Positions 7,636 through 16,175 of a stretch of DNA of 64,000 bases are shown piece after piece. The position numbers were made by a program, and so were the translations under genes. Source of the DNA: Vibrio aquaticus (GTDB taxonomy: Bacteria > Pseudomonadota > Gammaproteobacteria > Enterobacterales > Vibrionaceae). The notes under the pieces are model-generated. The model was not told the DNA's origin. It did no database searches and worked only from the letters and a program-made list of their open reading frames with translations. How positions within the stretch are numbered: the stretch's first letter is position 1; the number at the start of each line of letters is the position of its first letter. The stretch spans positions 1,245,300 through 1,309,299 of the forward strand of contig NZ_RXZH01000001.1 in assembly GCF_003970385.1 (NCBI RefSeq), written 5' to 3'.

Positions 7636-9057
7636 TTATTGAGTGGTCAGTTGATGATGAATAATCGAAGCCAGTTTTTCAACTCCCGTTTTCCATTCTG
7701 AATTTGCTAGAAAGTTCGAACAGCTGAACCGAATACAATTCTTATACTGCCCTGACGTGCCAAAAAGGGTTCCGGGTAAGGTGCTGATTTGATGGTCTTT
7801 AAGTGCCTTATAGACCGCCCAGCTGTCTAACTTACTTGGTAGCATTAGCCACAAGAGAAATGATCCTTGAGGCATGACGGCATGATACTGGCCGACTAGC
7901 TCAGGATATTGGTTAAGTGACTGGGTAAGATGGTGGTGAAATAACTTCAAATTGGCTTGGTACAGTCGCTGCATTTTTTGTACGTGCGGTCTGTATTTAC
8001 CGCTACCTAAAAATTCACCTACGGCCGATTGCATAAGGTTGAGGCTGCCCATGTTGTCACACAGGAGAAACTTCTCAACTTTTGCTTGATATTGGCCAGC
8101 ACAAATCCAACCGATTCTAAGCCGAGAGTCGAGCATCTTAGAAAGGGAGTTCACGTAGATGACACGATTTTGCTTATCGAGTGACTTTAAGGGAGCAATG
8201 CCATCATCGAATGCCAAAGCGCCAAACACATCATCTTCAATAATGGGAATATTCTGGGTTACTTCTAACAGCTTTAACCTCTTGTGAAGTGGCATTCGCG
8301 CGCCTGTGGGGTTGGTGAAATTAGGGGTAACGAGTATCGCTTTGATGTCCCATGTCTCAAGGGCTTCTTTTAGAGCAATAGGCTCAATACCACTCTTCGG
8401 GCAGCTTTGGATTTCAACCACTTTTAAGCTCAGTGATTGCATTAACAATAGGTTGCCAAAATAGCAGGGAGACTCAACCGCGATAATGTCGCCAGGTTGG
8501 GTGATGGCCCTAAGTGCGAGGCTGATCGCTTGCTGAGCGCCGTGGGTGATCGCTATTTCATTCGTCGCGACATTGACCTCGAGGTCTTGACTAATTTTCC
8601 GCAGATGCTTGATTAATTGGTCGTTGCCAGGGGGAAGTTGATAATGACTAGGGAGATTTGCTTGTCGGCGACTGTGCCGACCAATTTCAGCGTACAGACT
8701 TTTAATGGCATTGGTGTCAATGAAAGGGTGAGCGGAGCCGGTCGCTAACCATTCTTTCTCTTGCGAATGTGTCAGTACTTCTTTGCAAACAGATAATAGA
8801 TCGACACTGCTTGGCTCAAGCAACGGTTTTATTGTTTCATCATCAGAACGAACGCGATACCCCGACTTAGGAACAGAATAAACCACACCTTGCGCTTCAA
8901 GTTCTTGATAGGCGCGAATCACCGTATTTTTACTGACATTAAGTTGATGACTGAGCGACCGAATCGAAGGCAGTTTTTCCTCGACAACGAGTCGTCCTTC
9001 ATCCAGTTGTTGCTTGATGAAATGTTCGGCCATCAGATATTTATTGTGTGAGTTCAT
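7636..9057 (-). CDS. MocR-type regulator (GntR wHTH fused to aminotransferase domain)
   Basis: This 473-residue protein has an N-terminal GntR winged helix (residues 8-70, with LPSIRSLSHQLNVSKNTVIRAY) joined to a fold-type I PLP aminotransferase domain. NPTG occurs in TPNFTNPTGAR, and the PLP lysine is likely the K of VNSLSKML. MocR regulators sense amino acids, vitamin B6 or related compounds and usually control a divergent gene. Here that is the DMT exporter at 9156, with three CTGTNCC repeats in between. Confidence 0.9.
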   Translation of the reverse strand: MNSHNKYLMAEHFIKQQLDEGRLVVEEKLPSIRSLSHQLNVSKNTVIRAYQELEAQGVVYSVPKSGYRVRSDDETIKPLLEPSSVDLLSVCKEVLTHSQEKEWLATGSAHPFIDTNAIKSLYAEIGRHSRRQANLPSHYQLPPGNDQLIKHLRKISQDLEVNVATNEIAITHGAQQAISLALRAITQPGDIIAVESPCYFGNLLLMQSLSLKVVEIQSCPKSGIEPIALKEALETWDIKAILVTPNFTNPTGARMPLHKRLKLLEVTQNIPIIEDDVFGALAFDDGIAPLKSLDKQNRVIYVNSLSKMLDSRLRIGWICAGQYQAKVEKFLLCDNMGSLNLMQSAVGEFLGSGKYRPHVQKMQRLYQANLKLFHHHLTQSLNQYPELVGQYHAVMPQGSFLLWLMLPSKLDSWAVYKALKDHQISTLPGTLFGTSGQYKNCIRFSCSNFLANSEWKTGVEKLASIIHHQLTTQ

Positions 9058-9060
9058 ATT

Positions 9061-9110
9061 CTGTACCCTAAAAATAACCCTTATCTGTGCCTTTTGAGTT
9101 TTTCTGTTCC
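9061..9110. promoter_or_regulatory. Three CTGTNCC direct repeats, candidate MocR operator
   Basis: CTGTACC at 9061, CTGTGCC at 9085 and CTGTTCC at 9104 lie in the 98-base gap between the divergent MocR gene and DMT exporter. Their starts are 24 and 19 bases apart. MocR proteins commonly bind direct repeats (family knowledge). That these are the sites is inferred. Confidence 0.45.
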
Positions 9111-9155
9111 TATTAAAGTAACGCTACTGAAAGGAAAAAAGCCAGAGGAAATTCT

Positions 9156-10046
9156 ATGTTTGTTCGATGTGTCCCGTTTGTGTTCGTATTGCTTTGGGCA
9201 TCTGGCTTTGTTGGGGCTCGATTTGGATTGCAATATGCTGAGCCCGCAACGCTGCTTAGCATCAGAATGATGGCGAATGTGTGCCTGTTTCTCGTATTAA
9301 TCGCTTTATTCAGGCGACGTATCCCTCAAGGGCGGGCATTATTTCACAGTGCGGTGGTGGGAGTACTCATTCATGGCTTTTACCTTGGCGGAACATACCT
9401 CGCGATTGATTTGGGCATGCCTGCAGGCTTAACTTCACTCTTGGTCGGATTGCAGCCAATCTTAACCGCCTTACTATTAGTGTCATTTACTCAGCATGCC
9501 TTTAAGCCGTCGCAATGGATGGGTTTAGTCATCGGCTTTATCGGGATATCGTTGGTGTTGATGGGGAAGGTAGAGTGGCAGAATGATCAGCATCAGTGGG
9601 CGGCAGTCACCCTTTGTTTGATGTCACTAGTGGGGATTACGCTTGGCACGCTCTATCAGAAAAAGTATTGCCAAGGTGTTGATATGGTGGGTAGCGCTGC
9701 GGTTCAGTACTTTGCCGCTGCTGGGCTATTTCTTCCTTACGCATTGACGTTCGAGACCATGCAGGTGACATGGAATCTACCGTTTACCCTGACGCTAATT
9801 TGGCTGGTTGTTGTTCTTTCATGCGTGGCGGTATTACTGTTACTTTTCATGGTTGAGAAGGGGGCATCTGCTCAAGTGGCGTCGGTGTTTTACTTGGTTC
9901 CTCCTGTTACCGCGATTCAAGCCTGGCTAATGTTCGATGAGTCATTTGATATGCTAGGCATTGGTGGATTTCTGCTGGCGGCCTTGGCGGTTTATCTGGT
10001 AGCGAAAGCACCGAGTTGGCCAGTGTATCGCAGGGTAAAAGTATAA
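9156..10046 (+). CDS. DMT superfamily (EamA) transporter
   Basis: This 296-residue inner-membrane protein has about ten hydrophobic segments in two EamA repeats, opening with PFVFVLLWASGFVGARFG and repeating around VTAIQAWLMFDESF. EamA proteins mostly export amino acids or metabolites. Divergent placement from a MocR-type regulator suggests induction by an amino acid or related substrate, but the substrate is not identifiable. A GAGGAAA ribosome-binding site precedes the ATG. Confidence 0.85.
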   Translation: MFVRCVPFVFVLLWASGFVGARFGLQYAEPATLLSIRMMANVCLFLVLIALFRRRIPQGRALFHSAVVGVLIHGFYLGGTYLAIDLGMPAGLTSLLVGLQPILTALLLVSFTQHAFKPSQWMGLVIGFIGISLVLMGKVEWQNDQHQWAAVTLCLMSLVGITLGTLYQKKYCQGVDMVGSAAVQYFAAAGLFLPYALTFETMQVTWNLPFTLTLIWLVVVLSCVAVLLLLFMVEKGASAQVASVFYLVPPVTAIQAWLMFDESFDMLGIGGFLLAALAVYLVAKAPSWPVYRRVKV

Positions 10047-10130
10047 AATTAAACCGCTTACTCTTTATGGGTATTGGCAAGTTAGGTTGACGATCTATAA
10101 TCACGCCCCCTAACCGAGTGAGCAACAACA

Positions 10131-10412
10131 TTGGAAACACTAAGAAAGCCAGATAGAGCAACGGCAATGCGCGATATTATCGAACAAGTGAAAAGCACAC
10201 TGCCTCTTTATGAATCGGACACGTTTGTCTGTGGTGCGAAAGGAAGCTGTGTTGGGTGCCCCAAAAAATTGTTGGAAATGGTTGATTCTGAGCTCATGTA
10301 TTGGGAGTCCGCCTTAGACAGAGGTGTTATGCCGCAGTTTGATGAAATTCGACGGTTTGGAAAGATGTGTACCAGCGTAAAAAGAGGCCTAAGTCGAAAC
10401 GGGCTAATATAA
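10131..10412 (+). CDS. Small cysteine-motif protein, unknown function
   Basis: This 93-residue protein contains CGAKGSCVGCPKKLL (C-x5-C-x2-C) near residues 35-49 and another Cys near residue 80. Four cysteines in this spacing could bind a metal or an Fe-S cluster (inference). No signal peptide or membrane segment is seen. The listed start is a TTG; the ATG at 10167 would remove 12 residues and keep the motif. It stands alone on the plus strand. I do not recognise the family. Confidence 0.6.
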   Translation: METLRKPDRATAMRDIIEQVKSTLPLYESDTFVCGAKGSCVGCPKKLLEMVDSELMYWESALDRGVMPQFDEIRRFGKMCTSVKRGLSRNGLI

Positions 10413-10488
10413 TTTTACGTTTCTCCCTTTAGAACTTAGCCAGTGTGAACTAACTTTAATAGTAGGTTGCGACTAAGGGGAGAGTATT

Positions 10489-11271
10489 GTGAATCGGTGT
10501 ATGTCTTTACGCATTGTATTTGTAATGTTGGTTGGGTTGACCTTCTGTTTGAGCGCGTTTGCTCACTCTTCGAATAACGATTTACGAGAGATATCGTTTT
10601 ATACAGAAAGTTACCCGCCCGCGAATTTCCTCCAAGACAACAAAATCACGGGGTATGCGGTTGACATACTCATGGAGGCGAGCGCGCTGGTTGGAGAGCC
10701 AGTGACAATTTCTCAAGTGACCTTACAGCCATGGGCACGGTCCTATCGAACGGTGTTGACTCACAAAAACTCCATCCTATTTTCAACCACGCGTTCAAGC
10801 CATAGAGAAGAGCTATTTGATTGGGTCGGACCGATTGCTGACATCAAGGTGGTGGTTCTGGCACGCAAAGACTCTCAAATAAAAATCAATCATCCGCTTG
10901 ATATGGCCAACTATAAAATTGGTGTGATAAGAGATGACATCGGTGAGCAAAGCTTGTTGTCATTGGGTGTCCCGCGTGATTCGATGCAAGAAGCCTCTTA
11001 TGTCACCATTCTTGCAGAGCAATTGATGAAAAAACGAATTGATCTATTGGTTTACTCTGAACGTGCGGCCTATTGGTGGTCGCGACAGGCGGGAGTCGAC
11101 CCAACCCTGTTTGAGCCTGTTTATACGATTCAAGAGGGAAATGTGTATTTTGCTGTTAATCGAGAGACCGATAAAGCGGTGGTTGAAAAGCTGCAAAAAG
11201 GTTTGGAGTTGTTAAAACAAGAAGATGAATCGGGAAACAGCCGCTATAAAGAGCTGTTAAGCCGTTACTAG
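10489..11271 (+). CDS. Periplasmic solute-binding domain protein (SBP_bac_3 type)
   Basis: This 260-residue secreted protein has a signal peptide (about residues 1-25, ending SAFA) followed by a family 3 solute-binding fold: REISFYTESYPPANF, ITGYAVDILMEAS, then SILFSTTRSSHREELFDWVGP. Such proteins bind amino acids or related ligands. No transporter genes adjoin it, so it may be an orphan binder or signalling protein. The GTG start is chosen because AAGGGGAGA lies 7 bases before it; an ATG follows at 10501. Confidence 0.8.
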   Translation: MNRCMSLRIVFVMLVGLTFCLSAFAHSSNNDLREISFYTESYPPANFLQDNKITGYAVDILMEASALVGEPVTISQVTLQPWARSYRTVLTHKNSILFSTTRSSHREELFDWVGPIADIKVVVLARKDSQIKINHPLDMANYKIGVIRDDIGEQSLLSLGVPRDSMQEASYVTILAEQLMKKRIDLLVYSERAAYWWSRQAGVDPTLFEPVYTIQEGNVYFAVNRETDKAVVEKLQKGLELLKQEDESGNSRYKELLSRY

Positions 11272-11285
11272 TATTTGCAAAAATG

Positions 11286-11310
11286 AAAAGGGGCCTTTCA
11301 AGCCCCTTTT
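11286..11310. terminator. Bidirectional terminator between convergent genes
   Basis: AAAAGGGGC and GCCCCTTTT form a 9-bp stem with a 7-base loop. The A-tract and T-tract make it usable from both strands. It separates the solute-binding gene from the minus-strand gene at 11339. Confidence 0.85.
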
Positions 11311-11338
11311 TAATGCGCGTGAATCTGGTGGTTAGACC

Positions 11339-11887
11339 TTAAACTTGTGCCTTTTTGACAAAATAAGGGTTGTCGAATTTCTTAGGGCTACCGATCTCAG
11401 AAACAACCAACTTATTCCATAGTTGGACGTCAAACTCACCTTTTGGAATCGAAGGGTAGAGCGTTTCAACCTCTTCCATTGCAAAACGAATGAACTGTTT
11501 CTTTTTGATTTGGTTATATTTTTTTGCTACACGATTGTGCTTAGAAATCCACTCAAGTTTAAACGCTAGAATGGCTGGTTCAGCTTGCTCTAAAGGTAAG
11601 CGCGATAAGTAAATACGCTTGTAAGACACCTTGCGATCAAGCATGGTGCGCATCGCTGTTTGAATGTATTTTCCGTGATGAGTGATAGAAATGTCATTCT
11701 TATCGAACAGTTGAACACTCCAACCAGAAGGAAAGAAATTGGGTTGACGATATTGCTTATTTCTCACATCGATTGCTTGGTGCATCACTAGATCAGAAGT
11801 GCCATTAAAGCTCTGTTGCCACTTTCCAATTCTGATCTGTACGGCCGTAGGTAATCGATAAATATTCGTAAATTTATCTTGTTCCAT
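11339..11887 (-). CDS. Conserved hypothetical protein, 182 residues
   Basis: This basic, soluble-looking 182-residue protein has no signal peptide or membrane segment. It has an Arg/Lys-rich middle (HNRVAKKYNQIKKKQF) and a C-terminal KKFDNPYFVKK. I do not recognise a domain. It is monocistronic, with a terminator at its 3' end and about 250 bases of non-coding DNA upstream. That upstream stretch contains an inverted repeat, AGAGGCTCTA/TAGAGCCTCT (12103-12130), just past nadE. Confidence 0.6.
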   Translation of the reverse strand: MEQDKFTNIYRLPTAVQIRIGKWQQSFNGTSDLVMHQAIDVRNKQYRQPNFFPSGWSVQLFDKNDISITHHGKYIQTAMRTMLDRKVSYKRIYLSRLPLEQAEPAILAFKLEWISKHNRVAKKYNQIKKKQFIRFAMEEVETLYPSIPKGEFDVQLWNKLVVSEIGSPKKFDNPYFVKKAQV

Positions 11888-12102
11888 ATCTTAATACACT
11901 AGTTCATGTCGAAATATAAAATGCGAAGAAGGAAATAGGCGCTAAGCGTTGCCTATATGAAAAGATCGAGAACTTAAGGCTACAGTTTAGTGAAAAATAG
12001 CGAGAGTAGCTAGGAAATGCTGACCTTTTGAGCGGATTTTTGCAGCTTAGGGGCGCGTTAGTGTCAGGCTTAAGTGAAAAATTTAAAGGGGCGGGGAGAG
12101 TA

Positions 12103-12130
12103 AGAGGCTCTACGTGACCATAGAGCCTCT
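12103..12130 (-). terminator. Hairpin after nadE
   Basis: AGAGGCTCTA and TAGAGCCTCT form a 10-bp stem with an 8-base loop, 8 bases past the nadE stop. It lacks a good T-tract, so it may be a weak terminator or an RNA-stabilising end. Confidence 0.5.
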
Positions 12131-12137
12131 GAGAGAC

Positions 12138-12965
12138 TTAATCGTAGATTGTCGGAATCGGTTGACGTTTATGCTGGGTCACTTTGTAGATATGAACTAA
12201 GCGATCGGCGACATCTTGTGAAACCGGTTTACCTTCTAGAAAGTCATCGATTTGCTCATACGTCAGGTTAAGCGCATCTTCATCGGCTTTTTGAGGATCC
12301 AACTCTTCTAGATCCGCTGTTGGCACTTTTTTCACTAACTGTTCAGGTGCACCTAGAGTTGCAGCCAGTTCGCGTACTTGGCGTTTGCTCAGACCAAAAA
12401 GAGGTGCAAGGTCACACGCACCGTCGCCAAATTTGGTGTAGAAGCCTGTGATGTTTTCTGCTGAATGGTCGGTACCAATCACCAAGCCACCGACATAACC
12501 GGCGATTTCATATTGTGCGACCATACGAGCGCGAGCTTTTACGTTGCCTTTAACAAAGTCTACTTTTGCTTTGTCAGTGGGCAGAAGATGGGTGCCTTCT
12601 AAAGCAATGTGGCTTGCCGCGTGTAGTCCATCAACGCCTGCTTGGATGTTCACTGATACAGAGTGAGAAGGCTGAATGAATTGCAGTGCTAGCTGAGCTT
12701 CATCTTCATCTTTTTGCTCACCGTAAGGGAGGCGAACGGCGATAAATTGGTAGCTTCCGTTGCTTTGTTCATTGAGTTGGTTGACGGCCAGTTGCGCTAA
12801 TCGTCCACACGTTGTGGAGTCAACACCACCGCTGATCCCAAGTACCAATGATTTACATCCTGATTCTTGAAGCTTACGCTTAATAAAGTCTACGCGACGA
12901 GTAATTTCGAAATGCGGGTCAATCGATGGCAGTACGCGCATCTCATCGCGAATCAACTGTTCCAT
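12138..12965 (-). CDS. nadE: Ammonia-dependent NAD+ synthetase
   Basis: This 275-residue enzyme converts deamido-NAD+ plus ammonia and ATP to NAD+. The PP-loop [15 protein letters not shown] is at about residues 46-60, and the [19 protein letters not shown] motif marks the NadE family. The ATG at 12965 is chosen because GGAAGGAAAC precedes it and the length equals that of E. coli NadE; the frame is open 18 bases further upstream. It diverges from an NMN-adenylyltransferase-like gene of the same pathway. Confidence 0.95.
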   Translation of the reverse strand: MEQLIRDEMRVLPSIDPHFEITRRVDFIKRKLQESGCKSLVLGISGGVDSTTCGRLAQLAVNQLNEQSNGSYQFIAVRLPYGEQKDEDEAQLALQFIQPSHSVSVNIQAGVDGLHAASHIALEGTHLLPTDKAKVDFVKGNVKARARMVAQYEIAGYVGGLVIGTDHSAENITGFYTKFGDGACDLAPLFGLSKRQVRELAATLGAPEQLVKKVPTADLEELDPQKADEDALNLTYEQIDDFLEGKPVSQDVADRLVHIYKVTQHKRQPIPTIYD

Positions 12966-13110
12966 TATGTTTCCTTCCTGCAAGCAATTTAGTTGAAAAT
13001 GAAAGTTCTAAATTGGTAACTTTAGCGGGGCTACCTCAACCGAGTTTTATTACGCTGAAGTAAACGTGATAAAGTCACCTTTGCTATATCATACCTCAAT
13101 CAACAAATTA

Positions 13111-13132
13111 GAAAACTGCGATCGCGGTTTTC
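13111..13132. promoter_or_regulatory. 22-bp near-perfect palindrome, candidate operator
   Basis: GAAAACTGCGA and TCGCGGTTTTC pair at 10 of 11 positions with no spacer, ending 20 bases before the plus-strand start codon at 13153. It sits in the gap between two NAD-synthesis genes, which suggests control by an NAD-pathway repressor. That is inference; no known consensus was matched. Confidence 0.4.
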
Positions 13133-13152
13133 CCTAACAGTGAAGAGCAACA

Positions 13153-13665
13153 ATGAACAAAATCGCCATCTTTGGAAGCGCATTTAACCCACCAAGTTTA
13201 GGCCACAAAAGTGTTATCGAGTCACTCAGCCATTTCGATACGGTGCTTTTGTTGCCAAGTATTGCTCACGCTTGGGGCAAAAATATGCTGGATTACGCGA
13301 TCCGTTGCGAATTGGTAGACCTGTTTATCGACGATTTGGACGTGAGCAATGTTGAACGTTGCCAAATTGAAGAACAATTGCATCAACCGGGTGAAAGTGT
13401 CACGACGTTTGCGGTTTTGGAGGCGTTAGAGCAGTTTTACCCGGACTCAGAACTGACATTTGTAATGGGGCCAGATAATTTGTTCAGCTTTTCAAAGTTT
13501 TACAAGGCTGAAGAAATCTTGAGCCGTTGGTCGGTGCTTAGCTGCCCAGAAAAGGTTCAAGTGAGAAGTACTGATATCCGCAATGCCCTTATTGATAAAA
13601 AACCAATTTTTGAACTAACAACACCTAAAGTATCTCGCAAACTTGCCGAAAAAGAGTATTATTAA
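13153..13665 (+). CDS. Nicotinate-nucleotide adenylyltransferase-like protein
   Basis: This 170-residue nucleotidyltransferase has the ATP-binding motif FGSAFNPPSLGH at residues 7-18 and the C-terminal VRSTDIRNAL, matching the GxFxPxHxGH and SSTxIR motifs of NadD/CoaD enzymes. It probably adenylylates NMN or nicotinate mononucleotide. It is shorter than usual NadD (about 210), and the KR region between the motifs is compressed. Divergence from nadE supports an NAD-pathway role. The main housekeeping nadD would be elsewhere. Confidence 0.8.
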   Translation: MNKIAIFGSAFNPPSLGHKSVIESLSHFDTVLLLPSIAHAWGKNMLDYAIRCELVDLFIDDLDVSNVERCQIEEQLHQPGESVTTFAVLEALEQFYPDSELTFVMGPDNLFSFSKFYKAEEILSRWSVLSCPEKVQVRSTDIRNALIDKKPIFELTTPKVSRKLAEKEYY

Positions 13666-13697
13666 ACAGTTAAGCGTGCGATATATAAGAGGTGTGA

Positions 13698-14177
13698 ATG
13701 TCAAAATACGGATTGATATGGGGGACTTTGTTGATGTCTTCCTTTTCTAATGCGTGTGAGATGTATGGCAAGGAATCCGCTTCTCAATCAGTTGTTGTTG
13801 ATCAAGGCGTCTGTTTTTCGTTTATGGACAGCATCGGCTATACCGCTAAGTCGATTGATACGATTAGCCACTATGTACTCGAAGAGTCGACCGATTACGC
13901 TTCGTACTGGTCAGACTGGCTACTCGACAATGAGGCTAGCCCTATTTTAAGCAAAAGCTTAGCCTCTAATTATATTGGGCTTGGTGTTTGGGTTCCGAGT
14001 GAACTGGAAGACGAGCTAGCTTCGATGGACACAGAAGAGTGGATCCGTAGTCACGGTTTACAGCTAAGTTTAGGGTTCGGTGATATGAACACTGGCCAGC
14101 CAAGGATGCGTGTAGACTATCGTTGGCATGACCAGCGTGAAGGGGATGTCATGATGCAGGTCGAAGTGCCATTTTAA
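13698..14177 (+). CDS. Exported hypothetical protein, 159 residues
   Basis: This 159-residue protein begins with a hydrophobic stretch (residues 5-20) ending SNACE, which looks like a signal peptide. The mature part is acidic and ends MQVEVPF, a terminal-aromatic pattern seen in outer-membrane or periplasmic beta proteins. The C-terminal half contains GLQLSLGFGDMN. I do not recognise a family. It starts 32 bases after the adenylyltransferase gene and may be co-transcribed. SD-like GAGGTGTG precedes the ATG. Confidence 0.6.
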   Translation: MSKYGLIWGTLLMSSFSNACEMYGKESASQSVVVDQGVCFSFMDSIGYTAKSIDTISHYVLEESTDYASYWSDWLLDNEASPILSKSLASNYIGLGVWVPSELEDELASMDTEEWIRSHGLQLSLGFGDMNTGQPRMRVDYRWHDQREGDVMMQVEVPF

Positions 14178-14179
14178 AC

Positions 14180-14210
14180 CTGCAAGTCTCTACCCATTAG
14201 AGACTTGCAG
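14180..14210. terminator. Hairpin between convergent genes
   Basis: CTGCAAGTCTCT and AGAGACTTGCAG form a perfect 12-bp stem with a 7-base loop. It starts just after the plus-strand stop and overlaps the last codons of the GGDEF-EAL gene. It is probably a shared transcript end. Confidence 0.6.
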
Positions 14211-16040
14211 TTGTTCCAATCGTGTAAAGTTTTGCTGTATTAACCTTTCTGGGGTTTCTGGCCTAGAGAAGTAGTACCCTTGGATCATGTTGCACCCCAT
14301 CGAGTAGAGCTTCTCTAGCGCTTCTTGTGTTTCTACGCCTTCGGCAATCAGCTTCAGGTCTAACTGTTTCGCCAATTGAATAATCAACCAGACCACCCGC
14401 TCTGAGGTGGTGTTGTTAACCATGTTTTGAACGAAGGTCGCATCGATTTTTATACAGTCGATAGGGTAACTATGAATATAGTTAAGACTCGAGTAACCAG
14501 TACCAAAGTCATCCAACGCGACCGTAAATCCTAACTGACGCAGTTTAGTCAGTAATTGTTTAACCTCATCCGTTTGCGAAAGAAGCACGGTTTCGGTGAG
14601 CTCAATGGTGAACTCTTTTGGTGAGAAATTATAACGTTCAATGGAAGAGATGAGGTGTTCCAAATAGCGTTCAGAGTTATTGATCTCATGCGCTGAACAG
14701 TTCAACCCCAATTTTACTTTGTGTCCTAATCCTTGTTCTAACGTCACTTTCGCTTTGCAGGCAAGTTCGACAATACGCTCACCCAGTTCGACGATCAGCC
14801 CTGATTGCTCCGCGGCTTCGATAAATTCGAATGGCGTGACGGTACCGAGTGCAGAACTTTGCCAACGCGCAAGCACTTCATAATAGAGCCATTGGTTGTT
14901 GTTCTTCTCAACAATGGGTTGAGCAACCACAAAGATCTCACCATCGGAAATGCTTTCTCTCGACAATTCATTGCGCAGTGCGTCAATGATCAGGGTGCGG
15001 CGGTAGTATTGCGCACTCAGATGTGTGTCATAGCTTTGGACATTAATATGCTGTGAATGTTTACATTCTTTTAAGGCAAGGCTTGCGTTGAGTATGACTT
15101 GATCGGTTGACGCATTCGAGCCTGTACTTTTTGCCAATCCAATACTGACGCTAAACTTAATGTTGTGCGCTGGATCTTGGTACCCCTGTTCTAGCTTACT
15201 AATGATGCTGTGACAAACCTCAAATGGGTCACCTGATATCGTAATGAAAGCGAACTCGTCTCCGGCGATTCGAAAAGCGAGTTGCTTATCTTTGACTGTT
15301 TCTTTGATGATGTTAGCGACAAACTTGATGAGTTGGTCACCGATGTAATTACCATAAAGGTCATTGATGGATTTAAAGTTATCGATGTCTACGTAAGCCA
15401 GCGTAAACTCTTCGGTGTTGAGTTCGTTAAGTCGTTCAATTTTGTCCGACAAAGAGCTGCGATTAAAAAGCCCGGTTAAATTATCATGAGAAACTTCATA
15501 GCTTAATTGATCGACTAAGGTTTCCGACCGAGATGAAAGCCATTTCGAGCGTAGGCTGTGTGTGACAATATTGGCAAACACAACATGGTAGTCAACCAGC
15601 TGTTTTTCCAATTTGGGGCCAATGACATAGTTAAAGGTAGAGAGTAAGACGCCTAAGGTTTCTCCATGCTCTGTTTTTAAGTGAATGGCAATGTAGGATT
15701 CAATGTCATTATCACGCAGGAAGTGTTCGTTCGGGTGCTTGTTAGACGCACTGTCGGGACAAATGGTATAGGTTTGGTTCGATTGAGTGATTAACGCCCA
15801 TGTTGCACTGTTAATGGGAGACATCAGATGCTGACGGTTGAGGGTTTGTTCACTGGCAGAGGCGAGCAATACGGATCGAGGACTGAACTGATCCAACTCG
15901 ATAATGCAGCTACAAAACGAATGCGTGAGCTGATGAAGTTCACACGTTGCGGTATTGAGTAGATCTTGCCCATTCATGCTCAATGTCTTACTTAGAACAT
16001 CGATACTAAGATGTGGGAATGTTGTGATTACACTAGCCAT
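14190..16040 (-). CDS. GGDEF-EAL domain c-di-GMP protein
   Basis: This 616-residue protein has an N-terminal sensory region of about 170 residues (GAF-like, inferred), a GGDEF domain (about residues 180-350) and an EAL domain (about residues 360-610). The GGDEF signature reads RIAGDEF, an accepted active-site variant. The EAL signature reads YEVLARW, with EVL in place of EAL; later catalytic stretches (ELTETVLL, DDFGTGYSS, KIDATFV, AEGVET) are present, so phosphodiesterase activity is likely. No membrane segments are seen. Confidence 0.88.
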   Translation of the reverse strand: MASVITTFPHLSIDVLSKTLSMNGQDLLNTATCELHQLTHSFCSCIIELDQFSPRSVLLASASEQTLNRQHLMSPINSATWALITQSNQTYTICPDSASNKHPNEHFLRDNDIESYIAIHLKTEHGETLGVLLSTFNYVIGPKLEKQLVDYHVVFANIVTHSLRSKWLSSRSETLVDQLSYEVSHDNLTGLFNRSSLSDKIERLNELNTEEFTLAYVDIDNFKSINDLYGNYIGDQLIKFVANIIKETVKDKQLAFRIAGDEFAFITISGDPFEVCHSIISKLEQGYQDPAHNIKFSVSIGLAKSTGSNASTDQVILNASLALKECKHSQHINVQSYDTHLSAQYYRRTLIIDALRNELSRESISDGEIFVVAQPIVEKNNNQWLYYEVLARWQSSALGTVTPFEFIEAAEQSGLIVELGERIVELACKAKVTLEQGLGHKVKLGLNCSAHEINNSERYLEHLISSIERYNFSPKEFTIELTETVLLSQTDEVKQLLTKLRQLGFTVALDDFGTGYSSLNYIHSYPIDCIKIDATFVQNMVNNTTSERVVWLIIQLAKQLDLKLIAEGVETQEALEKLYSMGCNMIQGYYFSRPETPERLIQQNFTRLEQLQVSNG

Positions 16041-16175
16041 ACGAGTAACTCTTTATTATTGCGACTTATGTCACTTATCAATCATTGGTGTTACAAACTA
16101 AATATGGTAGGTGATGCATATTATTTCAAATTAAAATCCATTTTAATTCGTAGGTATGGCTTAGTAATAATCGTG

